10,318 nucleotides of DNA, taken from the NCBI GenBank assembly GCA_900128395.1, contig LT649770.1, positions 3,797 to 14,114 of the forward strand, in the 5' to 3' direction. This document shows positions 1 to 6,956 of this stretch, piece after piece. Every line of letters starts with the position of its first letter. Position 1 is the first letter of the stretch. The stretch comes from Stramenopiles sp. TOSAG23-2 (lineage: Eukaryota; Sar). Below the pieces are notes generated by a model. The model was not told the DNA's origin, made no database searches, and saw only the letters and a list, made by a program, of their open reading frames with translations. A program made the position numbers and the translations under genes.

Positions 1-57
1 ACTGTCAGTTATGCCTACATGTCCATGTGGATCAGCTATCAGCTATCAGTATAAGCT

Positions 58-85
58 ACAGTATACAGTATACAGTATACAGTAT
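58..85. repeat. 7-bp tandem repeat (ACAGTAT)x4
   Basis: Four perfect head-to-tail copies of ACAGTAT, followed by a partial copy. The unit contains the palindrome GTATAC across each junction. It is preceded by a short duplicated CAGCTAT (about 34-47). This is a simple minisatellite in non-coding flank with no function evident. Confidence 0.9.
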
Positions 86-575
86 ACACATAACACATCA
101 CAGTTAAAATTTTAAACTAGCTTTTTGTGAACCCTACGTTAAATTTATATGAAAATATTATAAAGAAACGCTACTACAGAAAATATAAAGTTATTTACAG
201 TAGGGGTTCTTTTGATGTTAATTTCCTACAACATTGTCTGTATGTGTATACTTACAGTACGTATGTTCGTATTGATTTTGCTAAATGTCTCCTATTTCTT
301 AATTCCAACAGTTTTTTTGGTTTCACTTTGTATTTACTTGCTACTTCCATTATTTGATGGCAGTTATTATAGCAACTATTTTTGTTGGTTTGTTGTTAGT
401 TACATTTTTTTTTTTTGCCATTAGACTATAAATATTTATTTTTTTTTATTATTATTATTATTACTCTAGTAGAAAGAATGTAGGAATATATATACAATCA
501 CTCTCATAAAACTGGTTTAACTTTATGAAAGATAACACTTTTTCTCCTTGGCTTCTAAATATATACTCTTTATAT

Positions 576-583
<8 letters not shown>

Positions 584-607
<24 letters not shown>
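584..607. repeat. (AT)12 dinucleotide tract just upstream of a start codon
   Basis: Uninterrupted alternating AT ending 16 nt before the ATG at 624. Similar tracts sit 14 and 19 nt before the starts of the other two plus-strand genes. It may lie in the 5' leader or mark the core promoter, which the sequence alone cannot decide. Confidence 0.9.
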
Positions 608-623
608 CACATCATCCCAAAGT

Positions 624-2066
624 ATGGGTGTAAAATTATCCATATATAATTTAGATGATATATCAGATAGTATATTACTAGATATATTGCATAAGTCAGT
701 ATTAGATTTGCAAGAATTATGTGCGTCACATCAAGCTATATCAATAGCACATGGTCGACCTGTATTGTACCGAACACAATTTCAGTCATTATTTTCATTT
801 AAACAATCCGATATATTGTTTTTAAAATTTGATAGCGATAAGGATGGTAAAGTTGATTTTTTTGAGGTCATGTCTGTATTGATACTGTGCAGTAGAGTAT
901 CACCGTTAGCGAAAATACGAATGGTATTTCAGCTATTTGATTTAGGCGGTAAGGATATGTTAAATAAAAGTGAAATGACGCTTTTGGTATTATGTCTGTT
1001 AAAAGGCTTAAGCAAAGTATGTACTGTACCGTTACCGAAGGAAGAAGATGTTGAATTAGCAGTAAAAGGTGCGTTTCGTAAAATATGGCAACAAGATATG
1101 TCCAAATTATTAAGTGATTTAGATGTTGAGAATAATCCTGAATATGTACAACAAATAACAATGCATCCAAATATAAAACATAATGGTCCTCACGTTGGGT
1201 TTTCCTTGTTTAGTGCATGGATACGCAGTCGATCAGATATATGCCAACTGTTTCAAACATTTTCATTATCTGCTACGACGCAAGTACAAAATGAACGATT
1301 GAAAGAAAAAGTATATAAGTATAATAAATTAAATCCAGATGCATATAAAAAAGCAGATAGTAGACGTAATAAAGTTGCAAGTAAATTTGGTGGTAAATTT
1401 TTAAACAAAGCTGGTAAAGGAAATAAAAAAGTTAAAACATTCAAACGAAGTGACGCTATTATACTATGGCAAGTATTTCATAGTTTTAGAAAAGATAAAC
1501 GTGGGCGTGTAAATTGTTTAGCATTTAAAGATGAATTGTTGTCTCATGGATTTAATGAATATGTGAAAGTTTTATTTCAACATATTAGTGAAACTGATTT
1601 ATACGATACATTTTTTTCCTTTATTGATTTATTACAAAAAATGCATCCTGAATCACCTCATGAAGAGTTAACAACTATGGCACACGATGCATCGCATCAT
1701 CATGCAAGTACGGATCCTGGATTCGATCGTGTATTTATTGATTCTGATCAACGCAAAGAAATCAATGAATTATTATCTTTGTATGATGAAGAAGCACATG
1801 GTGTCATGACGGTTACGGAAATTATTGCTATTATTTGTGCCAATGGTTATTTTCAAAATGATAAAGTAAGCACAATGTTTGAAGAGGAAGGTTTACCACC
1901 TGATGAATATTTATCCAAAATGGAATGTAAAAATATATTTGCAAAAAATTTTAGAATTACACAACAAAATGTACCCGGCGATGAGGATGGTAGTGATAGT
2001 GGTAGTGACTTTGATGATGATGGTGGTACTACGGAAACTGGTAGTTATGTTACAAGTAGATCGTGA
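624..2066 (+). CDS. EF-hand calcium-binding protein, probable N-myristoylated calcium sensor or adaptor
   Basis: A single-exon, 480-aa protein. Residues 70-81 form a canonical EF-hand loop: D70, D72, D74, G75, D78 and E81 fill the Ca-ligand and turn positions. Residues 106-117 form a second, paired loop that is degenerate (DLGGKDMLNKSE) and keeps the first Asp and last Glu. Two further EF-like segments lie at about 289-300 (KDKRGRVN core, no final Glu) and 388-399 (DEEAHGVMTVTE). So one site should bind calcium and the others look structural. Residues about 223-281 are strongly basic, and the last about 28 residues are acidic and Gly/Ser-rich. The start was put at 624 rather than the in-frame ATG at 525. 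The extra 33 residues would be translated AT repeat, and the protein from 624 begins MGVKLS, which fits the N-myristoylation pattern G2-x3-S6. The head-and-EF-pair layout recalls calcium sensors that dock on membranes, but I cannot name the family. A role in a flagellum or in signalling would be conjecture. Confidence 0.92.
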   Translation: MGVKLSIYNLDDISDSILLDILHKSVLDLQELCASHQAISIAHGRPVLYRTQFQSLFSFKQSDILFLKFDSDKDGKVDFFEVMSVLILCSRVSPLAKIRMVFQLFDLGGKDMLNKSEMTLLVLCLLKGLSKVCTVPLPKEEDVELAVKGAFRKIWQQDMSKLLSDLDVENNPEYVQQITMHPNIKHNGPHVGFSLFSAWIRSRSDICQLFQTFSLSATTQVQNERLKEKVYKYNKLNPDAYKKADSRRNKVASKFGGKFLNKAGKGNKKVKTFKRSDAIILWQVFHSFRKDKRGRVNCLAFKDELLSHGFNEYVKVLFQHISETDLYDTFFSFIDLLQKMHPESPHEELTTMAHDASHHHASTDPGFDRVFIDSDQRKEINELLSLYDEEAHGVMTVTEIIAIICANGYFQNDKVSTMFEEEGLPPDEYLSKMECKNIFAKNFRITQQNVPGDEDGSDSGSDFDDDGGTTETGSYVTSRS

Positions 2067-2109
2067 GATGAAGGTGTGTGTTATATAATATTTAAAATAT
2101 TATAAAATT

Positions 2110-2127
2110 AATAAAAATATGAATAAA
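2110..2127 (+). terminator. Candidate polyadenylation signals of the EF-hand gene
   Basis: Two AATAAA hexamers (2110-2115 and 2122-2127) begin 44 nt after the TGA stop, and a GT-rich run follows at about 2203-2228. The order AATAAA then GT-rich matches the general eukaryotic poly(A) arrangement. In AT-rich DNA the hexamer also occurs by chance, so this is a candidate only. Confidence 0.45.
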
Positions 2128-2154
2128 GAGTATAATATTTTATCGAGATAATAA

Positions 2155-2200
2155 AATATTCGTATATGATACTTTTGATACTTTTGTATACGTGAATATT
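2155..2200. repeat. Imperfect inverted repeat (hairpin) between convergent genes
   Basis: AATATTC plus GTATA at 2155-2166 pairs with TATAC, a 2-nt bulge and GAATATT at 2187-2200. The loop contains a direct duplication of GATACTTTT. A second, smaller hairpin (CGTAT-TTTT-ATACG) lies at 2258-2271. Both fall in the shared 3' flank and could affect RNA 3'-end formation. That is inference. Confidence 0.5.
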
Positions 2201-2450
2201 ATGGTGCATGGTGCAGTGTGTGTGTGTAGAGACTGATATATTTTATTTTTTAGTACACGTATTTTTATACGAAAATAATAAATTAAAAATGTACGAGTGT
2301 TCGTATAATTTAAAATCAAAATTTATCTACTTTTTAAAATTTACTTTTTACCAGAGGAGTGTGGTATGATACATATATTAATCTTTAGATTCATTTTCTT
2401 ATGATGTGACCCTATACTAATAATTATTTTTTTTACGAACATACTATTTT

Positions 2451-2456
2451 TTTATT
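2451..2456 (-). terminator. Candidate polyadenylation signal of the ankyrin gene
   Basis: AATAAA on the minus strand about 70 nt beyond the TAA stop at 2526. On the transcript it follows a purine-rich run (2483-2520 on the plus strand is pyrimidine-rich). Placement is plausible, but chance occurrence cannot be excluded. Confidence 0.4.
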
Positions 2457-2525
2457 ATACTCTTCGTATATTTTTTTTATAAAAATCTCTTCCTCTCTCT
2501 CTTCCTTCTCCACCCTTCTTGTTTC

Positions 2526-4390
2526 TTACTTCATCTCTATTAACACACGCATGATTTTATTTTGATCATCAAGACTAAGTTTACTATGTTCTTTATATAA
2601 ATCTTGCGGTAAATATCCTAATCGTTTCAATTCTGGATCGGAATTGATTAATTTTTTGTAATGATCTACACCCCAAATTTTCGTAATATCAACTTTAACC
2701 TCTTCAGGATTTTCTTCGTCGCTTTTCCCACCGCCATGGATTGGCGGCAATCCTAAATGTACCTTGGATGAACTTTTAAATGGTGAACGATGATAACGTT
2801 TTGTTATATATCTACCACTTTTATCAGTATCCAATTGATTATATGGATCTATGGCAAACTTATCAATCAATTGTTTCTCATATTGTTTATCGTAACATAA
2901 TATAGACGTTCGTGGTTTTAAAAATTCATGTAAAATACCAATATCCTTTGCTAATTCAGCAATTGATAATGTTGGACCACCTTCACTTATACGTTTACAT
3001 ATATTAATAATTTCATTTTCTTTCCGCATTAACGCTATATCTACTGGTGTTTTGCGTGTATTATCTGTTCCACATTTATATAATGTTTTTACATTTAAAC
3101 TTCGTTTATATTTGAAATATAAACATATGAACGCAGCTACATTTCCTTCATATGCGGCATGATGAATAGGCAAACGGCCTTTACTATCAAATATTTTAGT
3201 TGGATCAAAATATTTATATTTCGTAGTACCTTCCTTTGTACGGTATGTATCTTCAATATATTTTATCGATAATAAATATTGTATGACATCATATGGTGTA
3301 TCACTTGTAATACAATGCAAACATGTCCATCCAATTGGTGATTTAATTGATAATGATTTTGGATTTAATTCAATCATTTGTTGTATTGTTATCAATGGTG
3401 CACCATACATAACAGCTGTCATTAATGGTGTCAATCCATTATAAAGTTCTTCTAAAATTTTAAAAGACGATATCATCAACTCATTCATATTTGTATATTT
3501 CATACCTGTCTTTTCATTTACTAATGGTTGTTCTTTTATTTTACGTTCAATCGCTTCTAAAAATGGTGTTTTATTATTAGCTTTATCTAATTTCATATCT
3601 TTATTGATATAACGTAATTGATTTAATATTTCTAATAAATCTTCTTTATACATAATTTCCAAGAATAATGTTTTATTATTGTTGTTGTTATTCGAAGAGG
3701 TAGTAGTAGTAGTAGTAGTAGTAGTAATCTTATCGTTGTCATTGTTGTTGCCATCATCCTCATTGTTGTTCTCTTCTTCTTTTTCTACTTTTTTGATTGG
3801 TATAAATAATCGATAATCTTCAATTAAACGTCTATCAAAGATTGATCTACCACCATTACGTAAGCATTGTTTAAAGATTAATTTTATAATATGTATTGGT
3901 CTTGTATCACGCCATGCACCTGTTGCTTTCCATAAACATCGACATTTTTTTGGACCTGTATATTATTATTATTATTATTATGCAACAAGTATGTGTGTGT
4001 ATATATGTTGTATAAATTAATTAGTGTTAGATTTATATAATAATGATGTTTGGTTTTATATGTGTTCAAATCATACTTACATTTTCCATGATTTGAACAT
4101 GAACTTGATGCAATGGATGCTTTACATGTACATGGTGTTTCAATCACTTTTCTTTTTAATTTTCTAACATCACGTTTGGAGAAAGGATGATGTTGCTTTT
4201 TTTTCTCATTAATTTGTAATTGTATAAACTCATATTTTTCACATTTTTGACAAGTACTATAATGTACTTTATGATGTTTTAATTGATACGATGGTCCAGG
4301 TTTTTGTGTTTTTCCACCATAATTATTATTATTATGGTATTTCATTTGATCATCATTGTCTTCATTACCAGGTAATGTTGATATATCCAT
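2526..4390 (-). CDS. Cys-rich plus ankyrin-repeat protein, two exons
   Basis: Exon 1 is 4390-4081 and exon 2 is 3955-2526; joined they encode 579 aa ending in TAA. The intron splits the codon for Cys104 and the frame stays open throughout. Residues 47-110 are Cys-rich: C47-x2-C50, then C87, C89, C98, C104, C108 and C110, with basic residues between. This looks like a metal-binding module, probably zinc, but I cannot match it to a named finger. Residues about 160-200 are a low-complexity spacer (acidic/Asn run, then poly-Thr from an ACT repeat, then Asn). Ankyrin-type repeats follow at about 276-308 (NGLTPLMTAV core), 309-336 (GWTCLHCI), 359-391 (GRLPIHHAAYEGN) and 402-427 (RKTPVDIAL). The C-terminal 150 residues are charged and unassigned. 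Ankyrin repeats bind proteins, so a scaffold or regulatory role is likely; the partner is unknown. The start ATG at 4390 follows a CAAACAAAC-type leader. Splicing and frame are well supported; function is not. Confidence 0.9.
3701..3726. repeat. AGT/ACT trinucleotide microsatellite inside the ankyrin gene
   Basis: A run of TAG/AGT units on the plus strand. On the coding strand it reads ACT and encodes a poly-Thr tract between the Cys-rich and ankyrin parts. It is probably length-variable between alleles and acts as a disordered linker. Confidence 0.85.
3956..4080 (-). other. Spliceosomal intron of the ankyrin gene (125 nt, phase 1)
   Basis: On the minus strand it begins GTAAGTATGA at 4080 and ends in TACAG at 3956. 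An AAT microsatellite lies just inside the 3' end. Removing it joins T with GT to make the codon for Cys104 and links the upstream Cys-rich segment to Pro-Lys-Lys-Cys-Arg-Cys, continuing the Cys cluster. Reading through the intron instead gives unrelated low-complexity residues and an early stop. Confidence 0.92.
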
Positions 4391-5389
4391 AGCGTTTGTT
4401 TGTTTGCTTGTTTGTTGTTGTCGTGTTAGTGATTATTTGTTGTTGTTATTTACGATTTTTATTATATATTATGGATGAATGGATGGAATAAATATTATGG
4501 TTGATGATCAATATTATTCTTATTCTTCTTCTTCTTATTATTATTATTAATTATTATTATTGGTGATGGTTGTATAACTATTTATCTATTCTACTATTAT
4601 TGACTTTTACTAAATGAATTCACAAAGTAGTTATTAACCTATCTATGTATCTATCTATCTATCTGATACACTCTCAGTTGCATATATATTGATACGATTT
4701 CCGCCATAAACGATTTCCGCCATAAACGATTGCTGCATTGCTGCATTGCTCATATTTAATTTGTTATTTGTTGCGTTGAACGGTTGAAGAACGAAAAAAA
4801 AGAAGAAATTGATAGGCATGAATAAATGGTATACTAAGAATAATCAATGTTGTATGTGTATTATTAGGGAAGGTAGAGTTGTACTTAGAGAAATCGATGT
4901 TGATATTTTTTTTTTATTTTTATTTTTTGTGAAGTTGTTTTTATGGGAAGTGGGAAGATGTTCGTTAAGTGCAAAAAGGTGCTATGTCTATGGTAGGTTG
5001 TATTTGGTCCCGGACGTTGTTTAAGGTTGAAGGATATTGTTTAAGGATATTAGACTCTCAATTAAAATGAAATATGAAGTTTTTGATGCTATGTATATGT
5101 TATTTCTCTTATTTCTTTTTCATACGTATCGAGTTAGAGTGTGTTTCCTAGGAAACTGGAAATTGCTATGATTTATCACTCGATCCGATATCGTCCATTT
5201 GCCAGATGTGCTTTCAAAACTGATGGGAAGATGAAATAAAAACACAATCATATATGTAAATGTTTTTACACTCTCAACTTTCAACGCATTCGTGTTTCAC
5301 ACACACCACAGTACCCGATATATATATATTATATATTATACGCATCTCTGTCTTTCCCCCCTCCTATTTTCTCTTTCTCTCTCCCCCCC
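4391..5389. other. Non-coding region between two minus-strand genes
   Basis: About 1 kb that should hold the promoter of the ankyrin gene (right to left from 4391) and the 3' flank of the 181-aa gene (from 5389 leftward). It contains a CAA-rich leader just before the ankyrin start, TTA/TTC and TATC microsatellites (about 4523-4556 and 4640-4663), a compound 16-bp/8-bp tandem repeat and a dense pyrimidine tract at 5352-5395. The 68-72-codon frame at 4809-5024 is Phe-rich low-complexity and is not called as a gene. Confidence 0.6.
4694..4750. repeat. Compound tandem repeat: 16-bp unit x2 then 8-bp unit x2
   Basis: ACGATTTCCGCCATAA occurs twice in a row (4694-4709 and 4710-4725), followed by a partial third start (ACGATT). 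This runs directly into TGCTGCAT twice (4731-4746) plus TGCT. Its GC content is higher than the surroundings. It lies about 300 nt upstream of the ankyrin start codon, so a duplicated regulatory site is possible. Replication slippage is the simpler explanation. Confidence 0.85.
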
Positions 5390-5395
5390 TCACAC
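5352..5395. repeat. Pyrimidine-rich tract right after the stop of the 181-aa gene
   Basis: Mostly C and T on the plus strand, including two C runs of 6-7. On the transcript of the minus-strand gene it is a G/A-rich run beginning at the TGA stop. Strand asymmetry this strong is unusual for the window and recurs in similar positions after other genes. Confidence 0.7.
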
Positions 5396-5935
5396 CACAT
5401 CATTCATTAAAAATATATGATATAATTTCATTTTCAATTCTTCAATACGATGTGGTTCCCCATTAATTGGTAATTTTAATGTTACATTGGATAAAATATT
5501 ATTATGAACAATATCATTTCGTTGTTTCTTTTTTCTATCGTTTAAAGGTTGTTGATTGTTGTTATTGTTTGATAACAACAATCCCGATGTAATAATTGGC
5601 TCAACAATTTGTCTTTGACTACCACCAGCCCATGCTTGTGTTAATCGATGACCAGATGGATCACTAGCAAATATTGCATCTTGTTCTTCTACACATAATG
5701 GATCATACATAATAATCACTTTAATTTTATTTATTAATGATTGTAATGATTTTAAATTTTGTTCATATACCATTCGTATTTGTTCTTGTTGTTGTTTCTT
5801 TTCATTCGTGGCATTATCCATAATGTCATCTGTATGTGATGATGGTGATAATCCATATGATTTATCTTTCAATAAACGTGTAAGCATGTTTACTACATTG
5901 TATTGTGTCGCTTCAATATTAATATTCTTCGCCAT
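5390..5935 (-). CDS. 181-aa hypothetical protein with coiled-coil-like helix
   Basis: A single-exon frame starting MAKNINIEAT at 5935 and ending TGA. It is not a recognised family. Residues about 43-73 (Lys/Gln/Glu then Leu/Ile-spaced) look like one long amphipathic or coiled-coil helix. Residues 74-113 are ordinary, non-repetitive globular-type sequence with the motifs YDPLCVEEQD and SGHRLTQAW, and are the part most likely to be conserved. A poly-Asn stretch (123-127) and a basic patch (134-139) form a linker to a short C-terminal segment rich in Leu, Ile and Lys. There is no signal peptide or membrane helix, so it is probably cytosolic or nuclear. Support for being real: amino-acid composition like the neighbouring genes, a G-poor ACAAAC-type leader before the ATG, and a G/A-rich run after the stop as in other genes here. 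No donor-like site near the stop suggests a further exon. Confidence 0.72.
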   Translation of the reverse strand: MAKNINIEATQYNVVNMLTRLLKDKSYGLSPSSHTDDIMDNATNEKKQQQEQIRMVYEQNLKSLQSLINKIKVIIMYDPLCVEEQDAIFASDPSGHRLTQAWAGGSQRQIVEPIITSGLLLSNNNNNQQPLNDRKKKQRNDIVHNNILSNVTLKLPINGEPHRIEELKMKLYHIFLMNDVV

Positions 5936-6462
5936 GTGTTTGTTGGTTTGTGTCTTGGTTTGTGTTATTATGATATTGTTTCACTTGAAATTCTTTTATA
6001 TTTATATCAGTCAAAGATCTATTTGTATTCCTACATGCAATACATTTATCCATTTGTATATATATGTCACACATCAATCGGTATATGTATGATATATATG
6101 TATGATATATATATATGTGTTTATGTAAATGTGTACTATTCCTATTAGGGATAATAAGTTGATGATATTAGCTACTGATCGTATGAGAGAGAGTGTGTAT
6201 TTTATGATATAATATTATATATATGGTAATAGTATAAGGAGATGCAATATAATATAGCTGTGGAGGTAGTGTAAATTGAAAAGAAGGGAAATGATGTCTT
6301 ATTTATATCCGTAATAGGACGTCCAGAACAACGTATTTTATGTCATTTGTCATGATATGTCATGTAACGATTTCAACTGTATCAATAAATAGTAGGATCA
6401 TAGCACAAGGGAAGGAAGAGTATAAAATGTGTTAATGTAGTATAGATTATCTAAATACAGGA

Positions 6463-6502
6463 TACAGGCAGGCTGGGCGGCTGGGCAGGCATACAGGCAT
6501 TC
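6463..6502. repeat. GC-rich CAGGC/CTGGGC repeat cluster
   Basis: Short imperfect repetitions of CAGGC and GGCTGGGC in otherwise very AT-rich DNA, about 460-490 nt before the patatin-like start. It is locally degenerate minisatellite sequence. A protein-binding site is possible but unproven. Confidence 0.6.
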
Positions 6503-6803
6503 ATCAACAGTCATAAAATCAAAATGTGGCTTTTTATCTTCGTCTCCCGACTCCTTTCTTGGTGGCTAATGATGGATCCATGGTCCATGGTAAATGGTAA
6601 ATGGCACTCTATAAATGACGTATTATCGGATATTTATAATTAATATAATATTATTGATATTTTAATCATTTTAATATTTACATTATACATTATATAATTT
6701 ATAGAACAGAATGAAATTATAATAAATATTTATTTAAATGGATTTATTAGTGATAAAAATAATTCTCTTCTCTCGCACATCTCAGAACTCAGCAGAAGAG
6801 ATA

Positions 6804-6829
6804 AGAGATCATCAGAGATCAAGAGATCA
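6804..6829. promoter_or_regulatory. Three copies of AGAGATCA upstream of the patatin-like gene
   Basis: Copies at 6804-6811, 6814-6821 and 6822-6829, all in the same orientation, 128-153 nt before the start codon. Clustered identical octamers near a promoter can be transcription-factor sites. Slippage duplication is equally possible. Confidence 0.35.
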
Positions 6830-6920
6830 TCTTATTGATAAAAAGATATGCGAGTGTGTGTGTGTAATGGGTTAGGTGGTGTACAAAATACATTTGAAGG
6901 AAAATATATTCATTCAATCC

Positions 6921-6942
6921 ATATATATATATATATATATAT
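6921..6942. repeat. (AT)11 tract 14 nt before the patatin-like start codon
   Basis: Perfect alternating AT followed by a short G-free leader (CAACTACTACAAAC) and the ATG. Position and length match the tract before the EF-hand gene. Confidence 0.9.
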
Positions 6943-6956
6943 CAACTACTACAAAC

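Larger units (their letters stand above)
1..623. other. 5' flank of the EF-hand gene, non-coding
   Basis: No convincing gene lies here. Short open frames at 127-424 read as low-complexity, hydrophobic translations of T-rich DNA. The stretch holds a 7-bp tandem repeat near the left edge, T-runs, an ATT microsatellite (about 449-462) and an (AT)12 tract just before the EF-hand start codon. A TATAAAT at 427-433, about 190 nt before the start codon, is the only TATA-like candidate and is weak evidence in DNA this AT-rich. Confidence 0.6.
2067..2525. other. Convergent intergenic region with poly(A)-like signals
   Basis: This 459-nt stretch lies between the 3' ends of the EF-hand gene (+) and the ankyrin gene (-). 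It is AT-rich with no reading frame worth calling. It holds AATAAA on the plus strand at 2110-2115 and 2122-2127 (44-56 nt past the EF-hand stop), TTTATT at 2451-2456 (AATAAA on the minus strand, about 70 nt past the ankyrin stop), a GT-rich run at about 2203-2228, two small hairpins and four TTCGTATA motifs. This is what two back-to-back 3' UTRs and terminators should look like. Confidence 0.7.
5936..6956. promoter_or_regulatory. Divergent intergenic region, probable bidirectional promoter
   Basis: This stretch of 1,021 nt separates the start of the 181-aa gene (-) from the start of the patatin-like gene (+), so it must drive both. Open frames at 5808-6148 are Tyr/Ile/Cys-rich translations of AT repeats and are not called. 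Notable parts are TA/TG-rich repeats at 6056-6120, a palindromic GACGTC at 6318-6323, TATAAAA at 6421-6427, a GC-rich CAGGC/CTGGG cluster at 6463-6502, three AGAGATCA copies at 6804-6829 and an (AT)11 tract at 6921-6942. Which of these matter is not decidable by reading. Confidence 0.6.

Noticed and set aside
127-424. Two overlapping plus-strand frames of 70-76 codons
   Set aside because: Hydrophobic, Tyr/Phe/Cys-rich translations of T-rich DNA; the first starts at GTG, no domain is seen, and they overlap each other in different frames.
525-623. Upstream in-frame ATG extending the EF-hand protein by 33 residues
   Set aside because: The extension translates AT repeats (Tyr-Ile alternation), while the ATG at 624 opens a myristoylation-type N-terminus and has a leader like those of other genes here.
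868-1444. Minus-strand frames inside the EF-hand gene
   Set aside because: Shadows of the real gene on the other strand; no independent support.
3000-3050. Possible EF-hand in the ankyrin protein (LDTDKSGRY, residues about 478-486)
   Set aside because: Only the DxDxSG start is present; the position-12 acidic residue and flanking helices are missing. The coordinates are a rough nearby span; the motif itself is at about 2808-2834.
3662-3884. Ankyrin gene taken as a separate unit starting at a TTG near 3662
   Set aside because: The frame is open upstream to 3955 and joins exon 1 through a clean intron; TTG starts are not expected in nuclear genes.
3884-3955. Read-through of exon 1 of the ankyrin gene to a stop at 3884
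   Set aside because: The residues after the donor site are low-complexity intron translation, and the spliced form continues the Cys cluster and the ankyrin frame.
4809-5024. Plus-strand frame of about 70 codons
   Set aside because: Phe-rich low-complexity, no homology recognised, no supporting leader; probably chance.
5808-6148. Plus-strand frames overlapping the 181-aa gene start
   Set aside because: Antisense to a better gene and then made of AT/TG repeat translation.
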